Positions 16,354 to 25,658 are shown, numbered from the stretch's first letter. The stretch: 54,979 bases of DNA from DASWHX01 sp036397995 (GCA_036397995.1 DASWHX010000158.1:1-54979); one strand, 5' to 3'. Numbers and translations: made by a program. Notes: generated from the sequence alone by a model not told the origin.

Positions 16354-17611
16354 AAAGCGAAGCTTCAAAATACTATTCGTGGGATTCCTGCTCACGCATT
16401 CGCTGATATCCGCGCAAACAATTTCTACATATTCAGGATTGGGATTGGGAGATATAATCAGGCCGGCTTTTTCAAATCATATTGGAAACGGATTGGGATT
16501 AAGCAAAGGAGAATATTGGTTTGTGAACCAGATGAACCCGGCCCTGCTTCCTTACAATCAGGTCACAACCTTTCAGGCAGGTTTGGGTTTTGAAACCAAG
16601 ACAGTCAGTCAAAATGATCTTCAGGATACTTACAGCTCTTTCAATTTGCTTTATCTGGGGACGGCGATTCCGGCAAAGGCAGGGAAATGGACATTTGCTT
16701 TTGGCGTTCAACCGTACAGCAGAGTATTATACAATTTTGCAACCAGCATAGATATACCCGGCAGCGGAGTAACCGCGGAAATAACTAATCAGGGCTCTGG
16801 CGGATTTAATCAGGCATATTTCTCAAATGGATTCAAGATTTGGAAAAATCTTTCCTTAGGAATCAAAGTATCATATTTATTCAGTTCTTTAATCAAGGAA
16901 AGCACAACCATTATTGGTGACACACTGGATCCATCCCGATCAGCACGTTCAGTTTTGCAGAGAACTAATGCAAAGGACGTGATTTTTTCTACCGGAATTT
17001 CATACAAACACAACATCAACAAAGACATCTCTGCAAACTATGGAATCACTTTCGATCCGGAAACCAAAATTTCTGCGGAAAGATTTGAACGGATTGATAT
17101 ACGAACTCCTGCAGGTACTGTATTAGATATTGATACGGTCGCTAATAACCTGTCCGGCAGTTTCAGATTGCCGCAAAAGTGGGGTGCCGGAATCAGTTTC
17201 AATGAAGGGTTTAAATGGTCATTCGGTGCGGAGGTTGAATACCAACAGTGGAGCAGGTTTAAAGATTTTTCCGGCAACAACGATTACTTCCAGGATGGAT
17301 TTTCAATCAGGGTAGGTGGAGATATTGTGCCAAATCCAATAGCCATTGAAAATTATCTCAACCGGATTACATATAGACTCGGCCTTTCTTATGATAAACT
17401 TCCATTCACAATTTCCGGAAAGGATATTGCCGAGTATGGTGTTAATTTTGGGTGGTCAATGCCTGTGAGCAGAATTTCGTATATTGACTTCGGAATGCGA
17501 TTTGCAGTAAGGGGCTCCACCAGGAACAATTTGATCAGGGAGAATTATTTTCAGCTGCATTTGGGCTTCACTTTTAATGATCGTTGGTTCCTTAGAACCG
17601 CTTATGATTAA
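16328..17611 (+). CDS. Outer-membrane beta-barrel protein (FadL/PorV-like)
   Basis: A 427-aa exported protein. The N-terminus (KRSFKILFVGFLLTHSLISAQ) is a signal peptide ending SAQ, followed by TISTYSGLGLGDI. The body alternates short hydrophobic strands rich in glycine and aromatics, and it ends with LGFTFNDRWFLRTAYD, a beta-strand-like C-terminus. The NPALLP motif and overall look recall FadL/PorV-type barrels. The exact substrate is unknown. Translation starts inside coaX, so expression is coupled to it. Confidence 0.8.
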   Translation: MEYWNTTIRKRSFKILFVGFLLTHSLISAQTISTYSGLGLGDIIRPAFSNHIGNGLGLSKGEYWFVNQMNPALLPYNQVTTFQAGLGFETKTVSQNDLQDTYSSFNLLYLGTAIPAKAGKWTFAFGVQPYSRVLYNFATSIDIPGSGVTAEITNQGSGGFNQAYFSNGFKIWKNLSLGIKVSYLFSSLIKESTTIIGDTLDPSRSARSVLQRTNAKDVIFSTGISYKHNINKDISANYGITFDPETKISAERFERIDIRTPAGTVLDIDTVANNLSGSFRLPQKWGAGISFNEGFKWSFGAEVEYQQWSRFKDFSGNNDYFQDGFSIRVGGDIVPNPIAIENYLNRITYRLGLSYDKLPFTISGKDIAEYGVNFGWSMPVSRISYIDFGMRFAVRGSTRNNLIRENYFQLHLGFTFNDRWFLRTAYD

Positions 17612-17617
17612 TTAAAA

Positions 17618-18919
17618 ATGAAAAAATTATTACTTTGTGTTTTGCTGGCCGCCGAAACAACCGTATCCTTTGGCCAAAATTGCAATAATTGGAATTACCC
17701 TGAGGATAAAAAAACAGTTGAGGAGAAATTAGTTCTTTATTCCGATAACAAAAGATTTGGTAATTTTAAAGAATCAGCCAAACATCTCAATTGGTTGCTT
17801 GTAAATGCACCCGGTCTCCACTTATCAATTTACCAGAATGGCTCTCAGATTTATGAAGAGTTGGCAAACGCGGAAACCGACCCCCTCCGGAAAAGAATCT
17901 ACAAGGATTCGTCACTTTTGATTTATGATCTTAGAATACAATTTTGTGGAGATGAGAAAAATGTTTTAAACAGAAAATCTCTGGCAGCTTACCATTTTTT
18001 TAAAGATGACAAACAACGCCTGGGAGAATTATATGAATTATTTAAAAAGACTTTTGACCTCAACAAAAATAGTGTCTGGGAAAATATCCTTGTTGCCTAC
18101 CTGGATGTTGTGAGGAGATACAGGTCCGCCGGTGGAAATATTTCTGATGAAATGGTACTTGAGGTCTATGATGAAATTTCAGGTATCATTGAGAATAATA
18201 TTAACGAAGGCGGAAGTTTTGAAAAGTATGAAAAATATCAGGAAATGTTATTCCAGATTCTGTTACTTATTATTCCTCTCGACTGCGATTTTATTGATTC
18301 AAACCTTGTGCCCAGATTAAAAGCCAACCCTGACGATTTTGACCTTTCAAAAAAGATAGTTCAGCTTTCTGTTATTGCAAAATGTACCGAAACAGACTTT
18401 TTCATTGATGCAGCAAAGAAAGTTCAGGCCAGGGAACCAACTTATGGATTAGCCTGGGCCATCGGAAATCGATGTTTGGGTAACGAGAATTTTACTTGTG
18501 CCGTCCAATTTTTCGAACAGGCAATTACTCTTACCGATGAAAAGGAGAAAATAGCGGATTTGTACTACAAGCTGGCTAACGTCGCCTTCAGGCAGGATGA
18601 TTATCCGAAGGCAAGAGAATTGGCTTTCAAAACTATAGAGACAGACCATTCAAGAAGAGACGCTTACTCCTTCATCGGAAAACTTTATGCTGACAGCTAT
18701 GAAAGATGCAAAGAGGAAGTTGACCGTGTGAAAGACCGGCTCGTATTCATTGCCGCCTATCAGATGTTTCAAAAAGCAGGGGACATGGAAGCTATGAAAT
18801 TTGCAAAAGAACAATTTCCGTCAAGAGAAGAATTATTTGAACGTAACTACAATGCCGGACAGTCCATGAAGCTAACTTGTTGGATTGATGAAACAGTTAT
18901 ACTTCAAACAAGGGATTAA
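17618..18919 (+). CDS. Exported tetratricopeptide-repeat protein
   Basis: A 433-aa protein with signal peptide MKKLLLCVLLAAETTVSFGQ. TPR-like helices follow, clearest in the last third (NFTCAVQFFEQAITLTDE, YYKLANVAFRQDDYPKARE). Several cysteines are scattered through the mature part. It is probably periplasmic. It lies between an outer-membrane barrel gene and lptC, so a role in envelope assembly is plausible, but nothing in the sequence names a partner. Confidence 0.82.
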   Translation: MKKLLLCVLLAAETTVSFGQNCNNWNYPEDKKTVEEKLVLYSDNKRFGNFKESAKHLNWLLVNAPGLHLSIYQNGSQIYEELANAETDPLRKRIYKDSSLLIYDLRIQFCGDEKNVLNRKSLAAYHFFKDDKQRLGELYELFKKTFDLNKNSVWENILVAYLDVVRRYRSAGGNISDEMVLEVYDEISGIIENNINEGGSFEKYEKYQEMLFQILLLIIPLDCDFIDSNLVPRLKANPDDFDLSKKIVQLSVIAKCTETDFFIDAAKKVQAREPTYGLAWAIGNRCLGNENFTCAVQFFEQAITLTDEKEKIADLYYKLANVAFRQDDYPKARELAFKTIETDHSRRDAYSFIGKLYADSYERCKEEVDRVKDRLVFIAAYQMFQKAGDMEAMKFAKEQFPSREELFERNYNAGQSMKLTCWIDETVILQTRD

Positions 18920-18929
18920 TATTTTAAAG

Positions 18930-19493
18930 GTGAAATCTTTAACTTTTATTTTTTGGAGTACAAGCTTCTTCCTGCTATGTTCAGGATGTGAGGAAAAAAT
19001 AGATCCCGGAAAATTTGTTGAATACGAAGGGCCGGTTACAACGCTGGACGGCGCTGAAATTATGCACAGTGATTCAGCAATAATTACAGCAAAAATAATT
19101 ACTGACAAATTACTTCAATTTACAAATGGAGATCAGGAAATGCCATCGGGATTCCATATAACTTTTTTTGATAGTGAAGGAAAACCAAACGCAACATTGC
19201 GTGCAGACTACGCCTATAATGATAAACAGAAGAACTTATGGAAAGCAACCGGAGCTGTTGAATTGAACAATATAAAAACAGGAGAAAAGCTGAATACGGA
19301 AGAGCTTTTTTGGGATCCACCGGGAGAAAGAATTTTTACAGAGAAATTTGTTAGAATTGAATCGGAGGATCAAATTCTGTTGGGCGAGGGTTTAACGGCA
19401 TCCCAGGACTTCACAACTTACAAAATTCACAAACTTACAGGTGAGATCGTATTTAATCTCGACGGAGAGCCATCCGCAAATCCCAGAAAATGA
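18930..19493 (+). CDS. lptC: LptC-like LPS transport lipoprotein
   Basis: A 187-aa protein. The GTG at 18930 is preferred because it creates a lipoprotein signal (VKSLTFIFWSTSFFLLCSGC, Cys as lipobox residue); an upstream ATG would overlap the TPR gene and add 15 unlike residues. The mature domain has the LptC/OstA-type beta-jellyroll pattern: ATLRADYAYNDKQKNLW, GAVELNN, LNTEELFWDPPGERIFTEKFVRI. LptC links the LptBFG transporter to LptA in carrying LPS across the periplasm. In Bacteroidota it is often a lipoprotein rather than a single-pass membrane protein. Confidence 0.88.
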   Translation: MKSLTFIFWSTSFFLLCSGCEEKIDPGKFVEYEGPVTTLDGAEIMHSDSAIITAKIITDKLLQFTNGDQEMPSGFHITFFDSEGKPNATLRADYAYNDKQKNLWKATGAVELNNIKTGEKLNTEELFWDPPGERIFTEKFVRIESEDQILLGEGLTASQDFTTYKIHKLTGEIVFNLDGEPSANPRK

Positions 19494-19657
19494 AAATCAG
19501 AAACACACTCCTGTACTCAGCATCAATCGGCATCTTTGCTATTGGTATTCATCAGGGGCTAACTGTGGGTTGGGCTTATTCCTATTGGATTTTTATGATC
19601 TCCGTTTCTTTCCTGCTAATTTTGAAAGTCCTAACAAATAAAGAAAAGGAGAGATAA
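19490..19657 (+). CDS. 55-aa two-helix membrane protein
   Basis: A small gene starting ATG at 19490, sharing ATGA with the lptC stop, and ending TAA at 19655-19657, four bases before the CNNM gene. The peptide starts MKIRNTLLYSASIGIFAIGI and has two hydrophobic helices separated by HQGLTVG, ending in a charged KVLTNKEKER tail. The overlap, spacing and membrane character support a real gene. No family is recognised. It may be a small partner of the LPS transport or CNNM proteins. Confidence 0.7.
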   Translation: MKIRNTLLYSASIGIFAIGIHQGLTVGWAYSYWIFMISVSFLLILKVLTNKEKER

Positions 19658-19661
19658 TTTA

Positions 19662-20951
19662 TTGGATCCGCTTCCCATTATAATTGTTTCATTAATTTTT
19701 TCGGCACTTTTCTCCGGGCTCGAAATTGCTTATGTAACAAGTAATAAATTGGCTCTTGAATTACTGGGGAAACAAAATACGTTAATTGGCAGGGTAATAT
19801 CTGTATTTCAAAATAACCCATCCCAATTCATAGGCACAACCCTTGTCGGGAATACCCTGGCGCTGGTGGTCTATGGAATTTTTATGGCCAAAATATTAGA
19901 GCCGGTATTTGCAGCCAATTTTCCCGCCGCACTCCAGAACCAGGCTTCGATTCTCGTTGTTCAAACAATAGTCAGCACTATTATTGTTCTTGTAACCGCC
20001 GAATTCACTCCTAAAAGTATTTTCCTGATCAACCCCAACCGGATGCTTTCTTTACTTGCATTCCCAATGGTGATCATTTACTATTTAATGTATCCTGTAG
20101 TATTTGCAATTGTGAAGCTATCCAAACTCATAATCACAAAAGTTTTCCGCAGAGAGTATTATGAAGACAGACCAGTATTTGGATTAACTGATCTAAATCA
20201 ATTCATAAAGCAATTGAAAGAGAGCGGTCTCGATGAAGGGAAAGTAGGCTTGGATACAAAAATCTTCCATAATGCTCTGGAGTTTAAAACCGTAAGGGTG
20301 CGCGAATGTATGATACCACGCACAGAAATTACAGCCGTGGAAGTTTACGATGCCATGGAAACTGTAAAAAAAGCTTTTGTTGATTCAGGTCATTCCAAAG
20401 TTATAGTTTACAGAGACTCAATAGATGAAGTGCTGGGATATATTCATTCATCTGAACTTTTCAAAAAGCCAAAAAGTCTGGAAGATATCATTACTCCTAT
20501 TATCATCGTACCTGAAACAATGTTGGCCAATGAATTGATGATACGGTTTATTAAAGAACATAAAAGCCTTTCGTTGGTTGTGGATGAGTTTGGTGGAACC
20601 TCCGGTTTGGTTAGCATAGAGGATATTATTGAAGAAATTTTTGGAGAAATTCAAGACGAACACGACGATGAAGATTTGATAGAACAGCAATTGGATGCTA
20701 ACACCTGGTTGTTGAGTGCAAGGCATGAGATTGATTACCTGAATGATAAATATGGTTGGGAAATACCAACAGGTGATTATGAAACTCTGGGTGGATTAAT
20801 TTTGTCAGCCAAAGAGGACTTACCGAAGAAAGATGAGCAGGTTGTAATTGCCCCTTTTCGTTTCACTATAATTACGGTTCAGGATATCCGGATTGACACA
20901 GTAAAGCTTCATATTGACCAAAAATTGCGCGGCTTAAAACAGGGGTCTTAA
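19662..20951 (+). CDS. CNNM/CorC-type membrane protein with CBS pair
   Basis: A 429-aa inner-membrane protein of the hemolysin C/TlyC annotation class. The DUF21/CNNM transmembrane domain (residues about 1-150, with SGLEIAYVTSN and PKSIFLINP) comes first. A tandem CBS region follows near 195-320 (RVRECMIPRTEITAV, SLSLVVDEFGGTSGLVSIEDIIEEIFGEI), then a CorC/HlyC C-terminal domain. Members are linked to magnesium or other cation efflux; GldE of gliding bacteria is a relative, but this is not a clear GldE. The start is TTG at 19662, judged from the short gap and full CNNM domain. Confidence 0.88.
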   Translation: MDPLPIIIVSLIFSALFSGLEIAYVTSNKLALELLGKQNTLIGRVISVFQNNPSQFIGTTLVGNTLALVVYGIFMAKILEPVFAANFPAALQNQASILVVQTIVSTIIVLVTAEFTPKSIFLINPNRMLSLLAFPMVIIYYLMYPVVFAIVKLSKLIITKVFRREYYEDRPVFGLTDLNQFIKQLKESGLDEGKVGLDTKIFHNALEFKTVRVRECMIPRTEITAVEVYDAMETVKKAFVDSGHSKVIVYRDSIDEVLGYIHSSELFKKPKSLEDIITPIIIVPETMLANELMIRFIKEHKSLSLVVDEFGGTSGLVSIEDIIEEIFGEIQDEHDDEDLIEQQLDANTWLLSARHEIDYLNDKYGWEIPTGDYETLGGLILSAKEDLPKKDEQVVIAPFRFTIITVQDIRIDTVKLHIDQKLRGLKQGS

Positions 20952-20965
20952 CCAGTAGTTGGAAT

Positions 20966-20997
20966 TTTGATTTTCCCACGATTTAGAAGTAATTTTG
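20966..20997 (+). promoter_or_regulatory. Bacteroidota promoter for the foldase gene
   Basis: TTTG at 20966-20969 and TAATTTTG at 20990-20997 with 20 bases between them, an excellent match to the -33/-7 consensus of Bacteroidota housekeeping sigma. Transcription would start near 21004, about 15 bases before the ATG. Confidence 0.75.
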
Positions 20998-21018
20998 CGG
21001 TCTTTATATGTAAATAAC

Positions 21019-23130
21019 ATGGCTTTAATCAACAAGTTGAGGGAGAAAATGGGTAGAGTGGTGGCATTTGCCATCGGTTTTGCAATTCTCTCATTTATAC
21101 TGGCAGATTTAATGGGACCCAGCTCATTTATTATGGGTGGAAATAACAGAAACATTGGGGAAATAGCAGGAGAAACGATTACGCTGGATGAATATCAAGC
21201 CGAAATAGAGGCTTTGGTTGCTAATTATACTATGAATTTGGGAAGAAATCCGTCTGAGCAGGAAATGGCCACGCTCCGGGATCAAGCCTGGGAGTTGCTC
21301 ATCGTTAAGCATGCTTTCCAGAAACAATATGAAAAAATCGGACTTGATGTGCATGAAGATGAAGTTGTCGACATGGTGCAGGGAAAGAATGTTAGCCCTG
21401 CAATCCAGCAGGCGTTTGTGAACCCGGAAACCGGAGATTTTGATAAACAAAGACTGCTGGCATATCTTCAGCAGATTAAAGGTGCTCCACAACAGCAGCA
21501 ATATGCATGGTATCTCTTTGAAAAAGATTTAAAACCAAGCCGTTTGAGATTGAAGTACGAGAACTTATTAATGAAATCAACCTACATTACAACCGAAGAA
21601 GCCAAAAAGAATTACGAAAACCAAACAGCTGTGGCGGAAATAAAATATCTCTACGTTCCGTACTACTCTGTAAATGATTCACTGGTTTCTGTAACAGATA
21701 AGGAATTAGAAACTTATCTTGGTGCTCATTCAGCACAGTATCAGGCTCAGGAAAGCCGCTCATTTCAATACGTAACAATACCCATTGAACCTTCTTCAGA
21801 TGACACCACTTATTTTAGAGAAGAGATCGAAGAATTAATTGGTCAAATCAAGAATATTGAAGACGATTCAGTTTTTGCCATTATTAATTCTGATGGGTTG
21901 AATCCATTCAGAGAGTATAGAATTAATGAATTACCCGGGAATGTAGCCTCCAGGCTCGATGAACTGGAGGAAAGAATGGTGATCGGACCTATATTCGAAG
22001 GTACGGCATTTAAATTGTTTAAGATTACATCCATAAGTGAAGATACAATTTTTAAAGCACGGGTAAGTCATATCTTGTTTAAATGGGAGGAGGAAAGTCC
22101 GGAAGAAAAAGCTAAAGCAAGAAAAGAAGCTCAGGATGTTCTTAATCAACTTCAAAATGGAGAGAACTTTGAAATCCTGGCCAGGCTTCATAGTAAGGAC
22201 AATTCCGCTTCGCGTGGCGGTGATCTGGGTTGGGGAACCAAAGGACAAACCTGGGTTGCTGCCTTTGAGGCCCCGGTTTTCAATCAGAAAGAGGGAGGTT
22301 TAATCAATAGGATCGTGGAATCGGAATTTGGTTTCCATATCATAAAGGTAACCGAACCGGCCAATAACCAGATTTTCAAAATTGCAACCATCTCAAAGGA
22401 AGTTATCGCAAGTGATGAAACTATTGAGAAGGCATTTAGAAGAGCAGGTCTATTCCAATCAAGCATAACTGATTATGATGAATTCATAAGTAAGGCCAAG
22501 GCAGATTCCATTACTTTGCAAACGGCTACCGGAGTAACTCCTAACCAACGTAACATTCCGGGGCTCGGTCAGGCAAGGGTAATTGTTCAATGGCTATACA
22601 ATACCGCAAAAGTTGGAAGTATTTCTGATGTTTTCGAACTTGAAGGTACTTATGTCGTAGCTGTAATGACTTCACGAAAGGTGGAGGGTACTTCTACACT
22701 CAATGATGTAAGAACGCAGGTGTCCCTGAAAGTAAAAAATAAGAAGAAAGCTGACATTATAATGTCTAAATTATCGGAAGCGTCAGGGACATTGGACGAA
22801 ATGGCAACAGCGTACGGTTCTGATGCGGTCGTTCATTCCTCCAGCGACCTTAAATTAAATACTAATTTTCTTCCATCTGTCGGTTTAGCCCCGGAAGCAA
22901 TTGGCAAAACTTTTACTCTTCAGGGGGGAGAACGAACAATTCCTATTCCAACCGAAAATGGCGTGGTGATAGTTGAGATGATAAATTTTACCCTCGCCGG
23001 CGAAATAGCAGATTATACCACATACAAAACACAAATGAAGCAAGGCCTCACCAGCGGGATTTCCTATGGTCTTTCTGAAACAATAAAAAAACAGTCAGAT
23101 ATTAAAGATGAGCGGTATAAATTTTACTAA
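21019..23130 (+). CDS. PpiD/SurA-type peptidylprolyl isomerase, membrane anchored
   Basis: A 703-aa periplasmic foldase. The ATG at 21019 (MALINKLREKMGRVVAFAIG) matches the usual PpiD N-terminus and gives one membrane anchor near residues 13-35. A SurA_N-like region follows (QEMATLRDQAWELLIVKHAF). One parvulin domain lies near 345-445, with ARVSHILFKW, SKDNSASRGGDLGWGTKG and FGFHIIKV. A second, diverged PPIase-like part may occupy the C-terminal third. The role is folding or quality control of exported proteins, many of which are outer-membrane barrels in this window. It has its own promoter. Confidence 0.9.
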   Translation: MALINKLREKMGRVVAFAIGFAILSFILADLMGPSSFIMGGNNRNIGEIAGETITLDEYQAEIEALVANYTMNLGRNPSEQEMATLRDQAWELLIVKHAFQKQYEKIGLDVHEDEVVDMVQGKNVSPAIQQAFVNPETGDFDKQRLLAYLQQIKGAPQQQQYAWYLFEKDLKPSRLRLKYENLLMKSTYITTEEAKKNYENQTAVAEIKYLYVPYYSVNDSLVSVTDKELETYLGAHSAQYQAQESRSFQYVTIPIEPSSDDTTYFREEIEELIGQIKNIEDDSVFAIINSDGLNPFREYRINELPGNVASRLDELEERMVIGPIFEGTAFKLFKITSISEDTIFKARVSHILFKWEEESPEEKAKARKEAQDVLNQLQNGENFEILARLHSKDNSASRGGDLGWGTKGQTWVAAFEAPVFNQKEGGLINRIVESEFGFHIIKVTEPANNQIFKIATISKEVIASDETIEKAFRRAGLFQSSITDYDEFISKAKADSITLQTATGVTPNQRNIPGLGQARVIVQWLYNTAKVGSISDVFELEGTYVVAVMTSRKVEGTSTLNDVRTQVSLKVKNKKKADIIMSKLSEASGTLDEMATAYGSDAVVHSSSDLKLNTNFLPSVGLAPEAIGKTFTLQGGERTIPIPTENGVVIVEMINFTLAGEIADYTTYKTQMKQGLTSGISYGLSETIKKQSDIKDERYKFY

Positions 23131-23159
23131 TCTCAACCAAAAAGGAAGCCTTTAGAGTA

Positions 23160-23420
23160 ATGAGTGAAGCATTTGATGACCTAAGAAGAACTTTGGATGA
23201 GTCTTATACCTGGCCGGTACTTTATATGTTTAAATTCATTGCTCCAAAAGATAAGATAGATAAATTAAAAACTCTTTTTCCTAAAAATGAGTTTATTGAG
23301 CGGGAGTCAAAAGAAGGGAATTATCTTAGCTTAACTTGTAAAATATTAGTAAACTCGAGTGAAGAAGTAATTCGTGTTTATAGACAGGCAAGCAAAATAG
23401 AAGGAGTAATTTCCTTATAA
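23160..23420 (+). CDS. DUF493 (YbeD-like) small protein
   Basis: An 86-aa ACT-like alpha/beta protein with the DUF493 pattern: WPVLYMFKFIAP near the N-terminus, then EGNYLSLTCKILVNSSEEVIRVY. YbeD-family proteins are small and presumed regulatory; function is not settled. It follows the foldase gene by 29 bases and is 15 bases before the methyltransferase gene. Confidence 0.85.
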   Translation: MSEAFDDLRRTLDESYTWPVLYMFKFIAPKDKIDKLKTLFPKNEFIERESKEGNYLSLTCKILVNSSEEVIRVYRQASKIEGVISL

Positions 23421-23435
23421 GAAAATTTGACTTCA

Positions 23436-24134
23436 GTGAAAAATAAATTGGCCGCGATTCTAATCTCCAACCTCCTCTTTTTTTCATGCGATTCAGCAAG
23501 TAACAATCGATCGGAAGCTGATGTTACGAACAATTCGAATGCAAGAACAGAAAAATCAATCGATAGCTCTGCATTTGAATTACTGGTAAATAAAATTGAA
23601 GACCCCGAAAGAAAGAATTGGCAGAATCCTGATCTGGTTATTCAGGAACTGGGAAATCTGGAACAGAAAACCGTTGTTGATATCGGCGCAGGCACCGGCT
23701 ACTTCACATTCAGAATTGCTCCCTTAGCAGCAAAAGTAATCGCAGTAGATATCGATAAAAGATTTTTGGATGTAATTGACGATAGAAAGCCGGACTTTGA
23801 TCAGGAGTGGGTTGAAAGAATTGAAACGCGGCTCACCCTTGAAGATGATCCAGGGATAACTGAAAATGAAGCAGATATTGTTATCATTGTGAATACATAT
23901 CATTTTCTGAAAAACAGGGTAAACTATTTGCAAAAAGTTCGTAATGGCATGAAGGAGGGTGGGACTATCCTTATCATTGATTTCAAACAGGCGGATATGG
24001 AAGTGGCACCCCCGGGAGATCTAATCGTACCATCTGATACTGCAATTGCAGAATTAAAAGCCAGTGGCTTCAAAAATATTACTGTGGATCAAATGAGTCT
24101 GAAATATCAATATATAATTAAAGCAACCTCTTGA
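23436..24134 (+). CDS. SAM-dependent methyltransferase with lipoprotein signal
   Basis: A 232-aa protein combining an export signal with a class I methyltransferase fold. From the GTG at 23436 the N-terminus is VKNKLAAILISNLLFFSC, with Cys as a lipobox residue, then a Ser/Asn-rich linker. The SAM motif I is VVDIGAGTGYFTFRIA, with an acidic VIAVDID after it, and motif IV-like DIVIIVNTYHFL. An alternative TTG at 23427 keeps the same signal. SAM is not known in the periplasm, so either the fold is used for another ligand or the N-terminus is not processed. See findings. Confidence 0.8.
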   Translation: MKNKLAAILISNLLFFSCDSASNNRSEADVTNNSNARTEKSIDSSAFELLVNKIEDPERKNWQNPDLVIQELGNLEQKTVVDIGAGTGYFTFRIAPLAAKVIAVDIDKRFLDVIDDRKPDFDQEWVERIETRLTLEDDPGITENEADIVIIVNTYHFLKNRVNYLQKVRNGMKEGGTILIIDFKQADMEVAPPGDLIVPSDTAIAELKASGFKNITVDQMSLKYQYIIKATS

Positions 24135-24135
24135 T

Positions 24136-24375
24136 ATGTGGAAAGAAGAAAACAATAAACTAACCAGAACATTTACTTTCAAAAACTTCACCGAGGCCTT
24201 CGGATTTATGACTAAGGTGGCGATAGAAGCCGAGAAAATGAATCACCATCCGAACTGGTCAAATGTTTACAATCGGGTGACCATTGAATTATCAACTCAC
24301 GATGCAGGAAATGTGGTCACAGAGAAAGATCGAAAATTAGCTGAGATAATAAATAAATTAGTTACTGAAGGTTGA
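24136..24375 (+). CDS. phhB: Pterin-4a-carbinolamine dehydratase
   Basis: A 79-aa protein of the PCD/DCoH family, which recycles the carbinolamine form of tetrahydrobiopterin after aromatic amino-acid hydroxylation. The active-site signature is clear: EKMNHHPNWSNVYNRV followed by STHDAG and an Asp. Shorter than the usual 95-100 aa at the N-terminus but with the whole catalytic core. It is separated from the methyltransferase by one base and its TGA overlaps the TTG start of rsmI. Confidence 0.88.
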   Translation: MWKEENNKLTRTFTFKNFTEAFGFMTKVAIEAEKMNHHPNWSNVYNRVTIELSTHDAGNVVTEKDRKLAEIINKLVTEG

Positions 24376-25076
24376 CAGGTGCAAAACTTTTCATAGTTCC
24401 TACTCCCATTGGGAACCTTGGAGATATAACCTACAGGGCCATAGATGTTTTAAGTAAAGTAGACCTGATCCTTGCGGAAGATACCCGAAAGACAGGCGTT
24501 CTCCTCAAGCATTATCAAATCAGCAAGCCGGTAAAAAGTTATCACAATTTCAACGAGCACAGGCAACTGGCTGCTATTATTGAACAATTGAAATCAGGCA
24601 GGAGTATAGCCCTGGTTTCGGATGCCGGAACTCCAGGCATTTCAGACCCGGGATACCTTTTGATTCGGGAATGTCTGAATGAAAAAATTGAAATAGAAGC
24701 ATTGCCGGGGCCCACTGCTTTTATACCTGCATTATTGAAATCTGGTTTTCCCTGCAATAGATTTATTTTTGAAGGATTTCTTCCTCACAAAAAAGGACGG
24801 ATTTCAAGAATTGAAGCTTTGAAATCAGAACACAGAACAATTATTTTCTATGAGTCGCCACACAGGCTGATTAAGACGCTTGAGCAATTTTCAAAAATAT
24901 TTGGAATCGACAGAGCAATTTCCATTTCCCGGGAAATATCCAAAATGTATGAAGAAACATTTACCGGAACCGTTTCAGAGGCTCTTGATTATTTTAGATC
25001 CCAAACAATCAAAGGGGAGTTTGTAATTGTAGTTAGTGGAAATCAAAAAAAGTCTGATGGAAATGCTCCTGAATAA
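24372..25076 (+). CDS. rsmI: 16S rRNA 2'-O-ribose methyltransferase (C1402)
   Basis: A 234-aa SAM enzyme of the tetrapyrrole methylase superfamily that methylates the 2'-hydroxyl of C1402 in 16S rRNA. The family motifs are FIVPTPIGNLGDIT, LAEDTRKTG, LVSDAGTPGISDPG and YESPHRL. The first available start is TTG at 24372, overlapping the previous stop as TTGA; no ATG or GTG suits. The C-terminal third is shorter than in E. coli RsmI, as in many Bacteroidota. Confidence 0.93.
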   Translation: MTGAKLFIVPTPIGNLGDITYRAIDVLSKVDLILAEDTRKTGVLLKHYQISKPVKSYHNFNEHRQLAAIIEQLKSGRSIALVSDAGTPGISDPGYLLIRECLNEKIEIEALPGPTAFIPALLKSGFPCNRFIFEGFLPHKKGRISRIEALKSEHRTIIFYESPHRLIKTLEQFSKIFGIDRAISISREISKMYEETFTGTVSEALDYFRSQTIKGEFVIVVSGNQKKSDGNAPE

Positions 25077-25146
25077 TGATTCTTATCATTGGACAAAATT
25101 GAATACCGTTCTACATTAAGGGTCAGAATAATAAAATATAACGCCA

Positions 25147-25593
25147 ATGAAAACCTTACAGAAAAACAGGGAAAATTTACCTGTAATGCGCTCATCCCTA
25201 TGGGATATGTTTGATTTTGACAGACTTTTTGACAGAGACCTGATGAACTACCAGTGGTTCAACAAGGTACCGGCGGCCAACATTGTTGACAAAAAAGACA
25301 GTTTTATGATCAATCTGGCTGTACCGGGCATGGAGAAAAAAGACTTCCATGTTAAGATAGACACCGGTCTATTAACTATTAGCGCGGAAAAAGAAGAGAA
25401 GTTTGAAGACAAGGACGAAGAATTCACCAGGAAGGAGTATAACTACAACTCCTTTACGCGTTCCTTTGTTTTACCCGAATCCGTAAAGACCGATGGGGTA
25501 CAAGCAAAGTATGAAAATGGAGTTCTCAACTTAACCCTGCCAAAAAAGGAAGAAGTGAAGAAGTCATCTAAGACTGAAATCAAAATCAATTGA
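25147..25593 (+). CDS. Small heat-shock protein, Hsp20/alpha-crystallin family
   Basis: A 148-aa ATP-independent holdase that binds unfolding proteins. The alpha-crystallin domain spans about residues 40-135, with VPGMEKKDFHVKID, LTISAEKEEK and the C-terminal-side YENGVLNLTLPKKE. The tail lacks a clear IxI motif but ends TEIKIN, which may serve. It is followed by a strong terminator, so the gene is probably monocistronic. Confidence 0.95.
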   Translation: MKTLQKNRENLPVMRSSLWDMFDFDRLFDRDLMNYQWFNKVPAANIVDKKDSFMINLAVPGMEKKDFHVKIDTGLLTISAEKEEKFEDKDEEFTRKEYNYNSFTRSFVLPESVKTDGVQAKYENGVLNLTLPKKEEVKKSSKTEIKIN

Positions 25594-25606
25594 AAATCAT
25601 TTCATG

Positions 25607-25642
25607 AGGCGGGCGATTCAATAAAGCCCGCCTTAATTTTTT
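25607..25642 (+). terminator. Rho-independent terminator of the hsp20 gene
   Basis: AGGCGGGC at 25607-25614 pairs perfectly with GCCCGCCT at 25626-25633 (8 bp, 11-base loop). TTAATTTTTT follows immediately. It sits 14 bases after the hsp20 stop. Confidence 0.88.
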
Positions 25643-25658
25643 AAAAAACATACATTTT

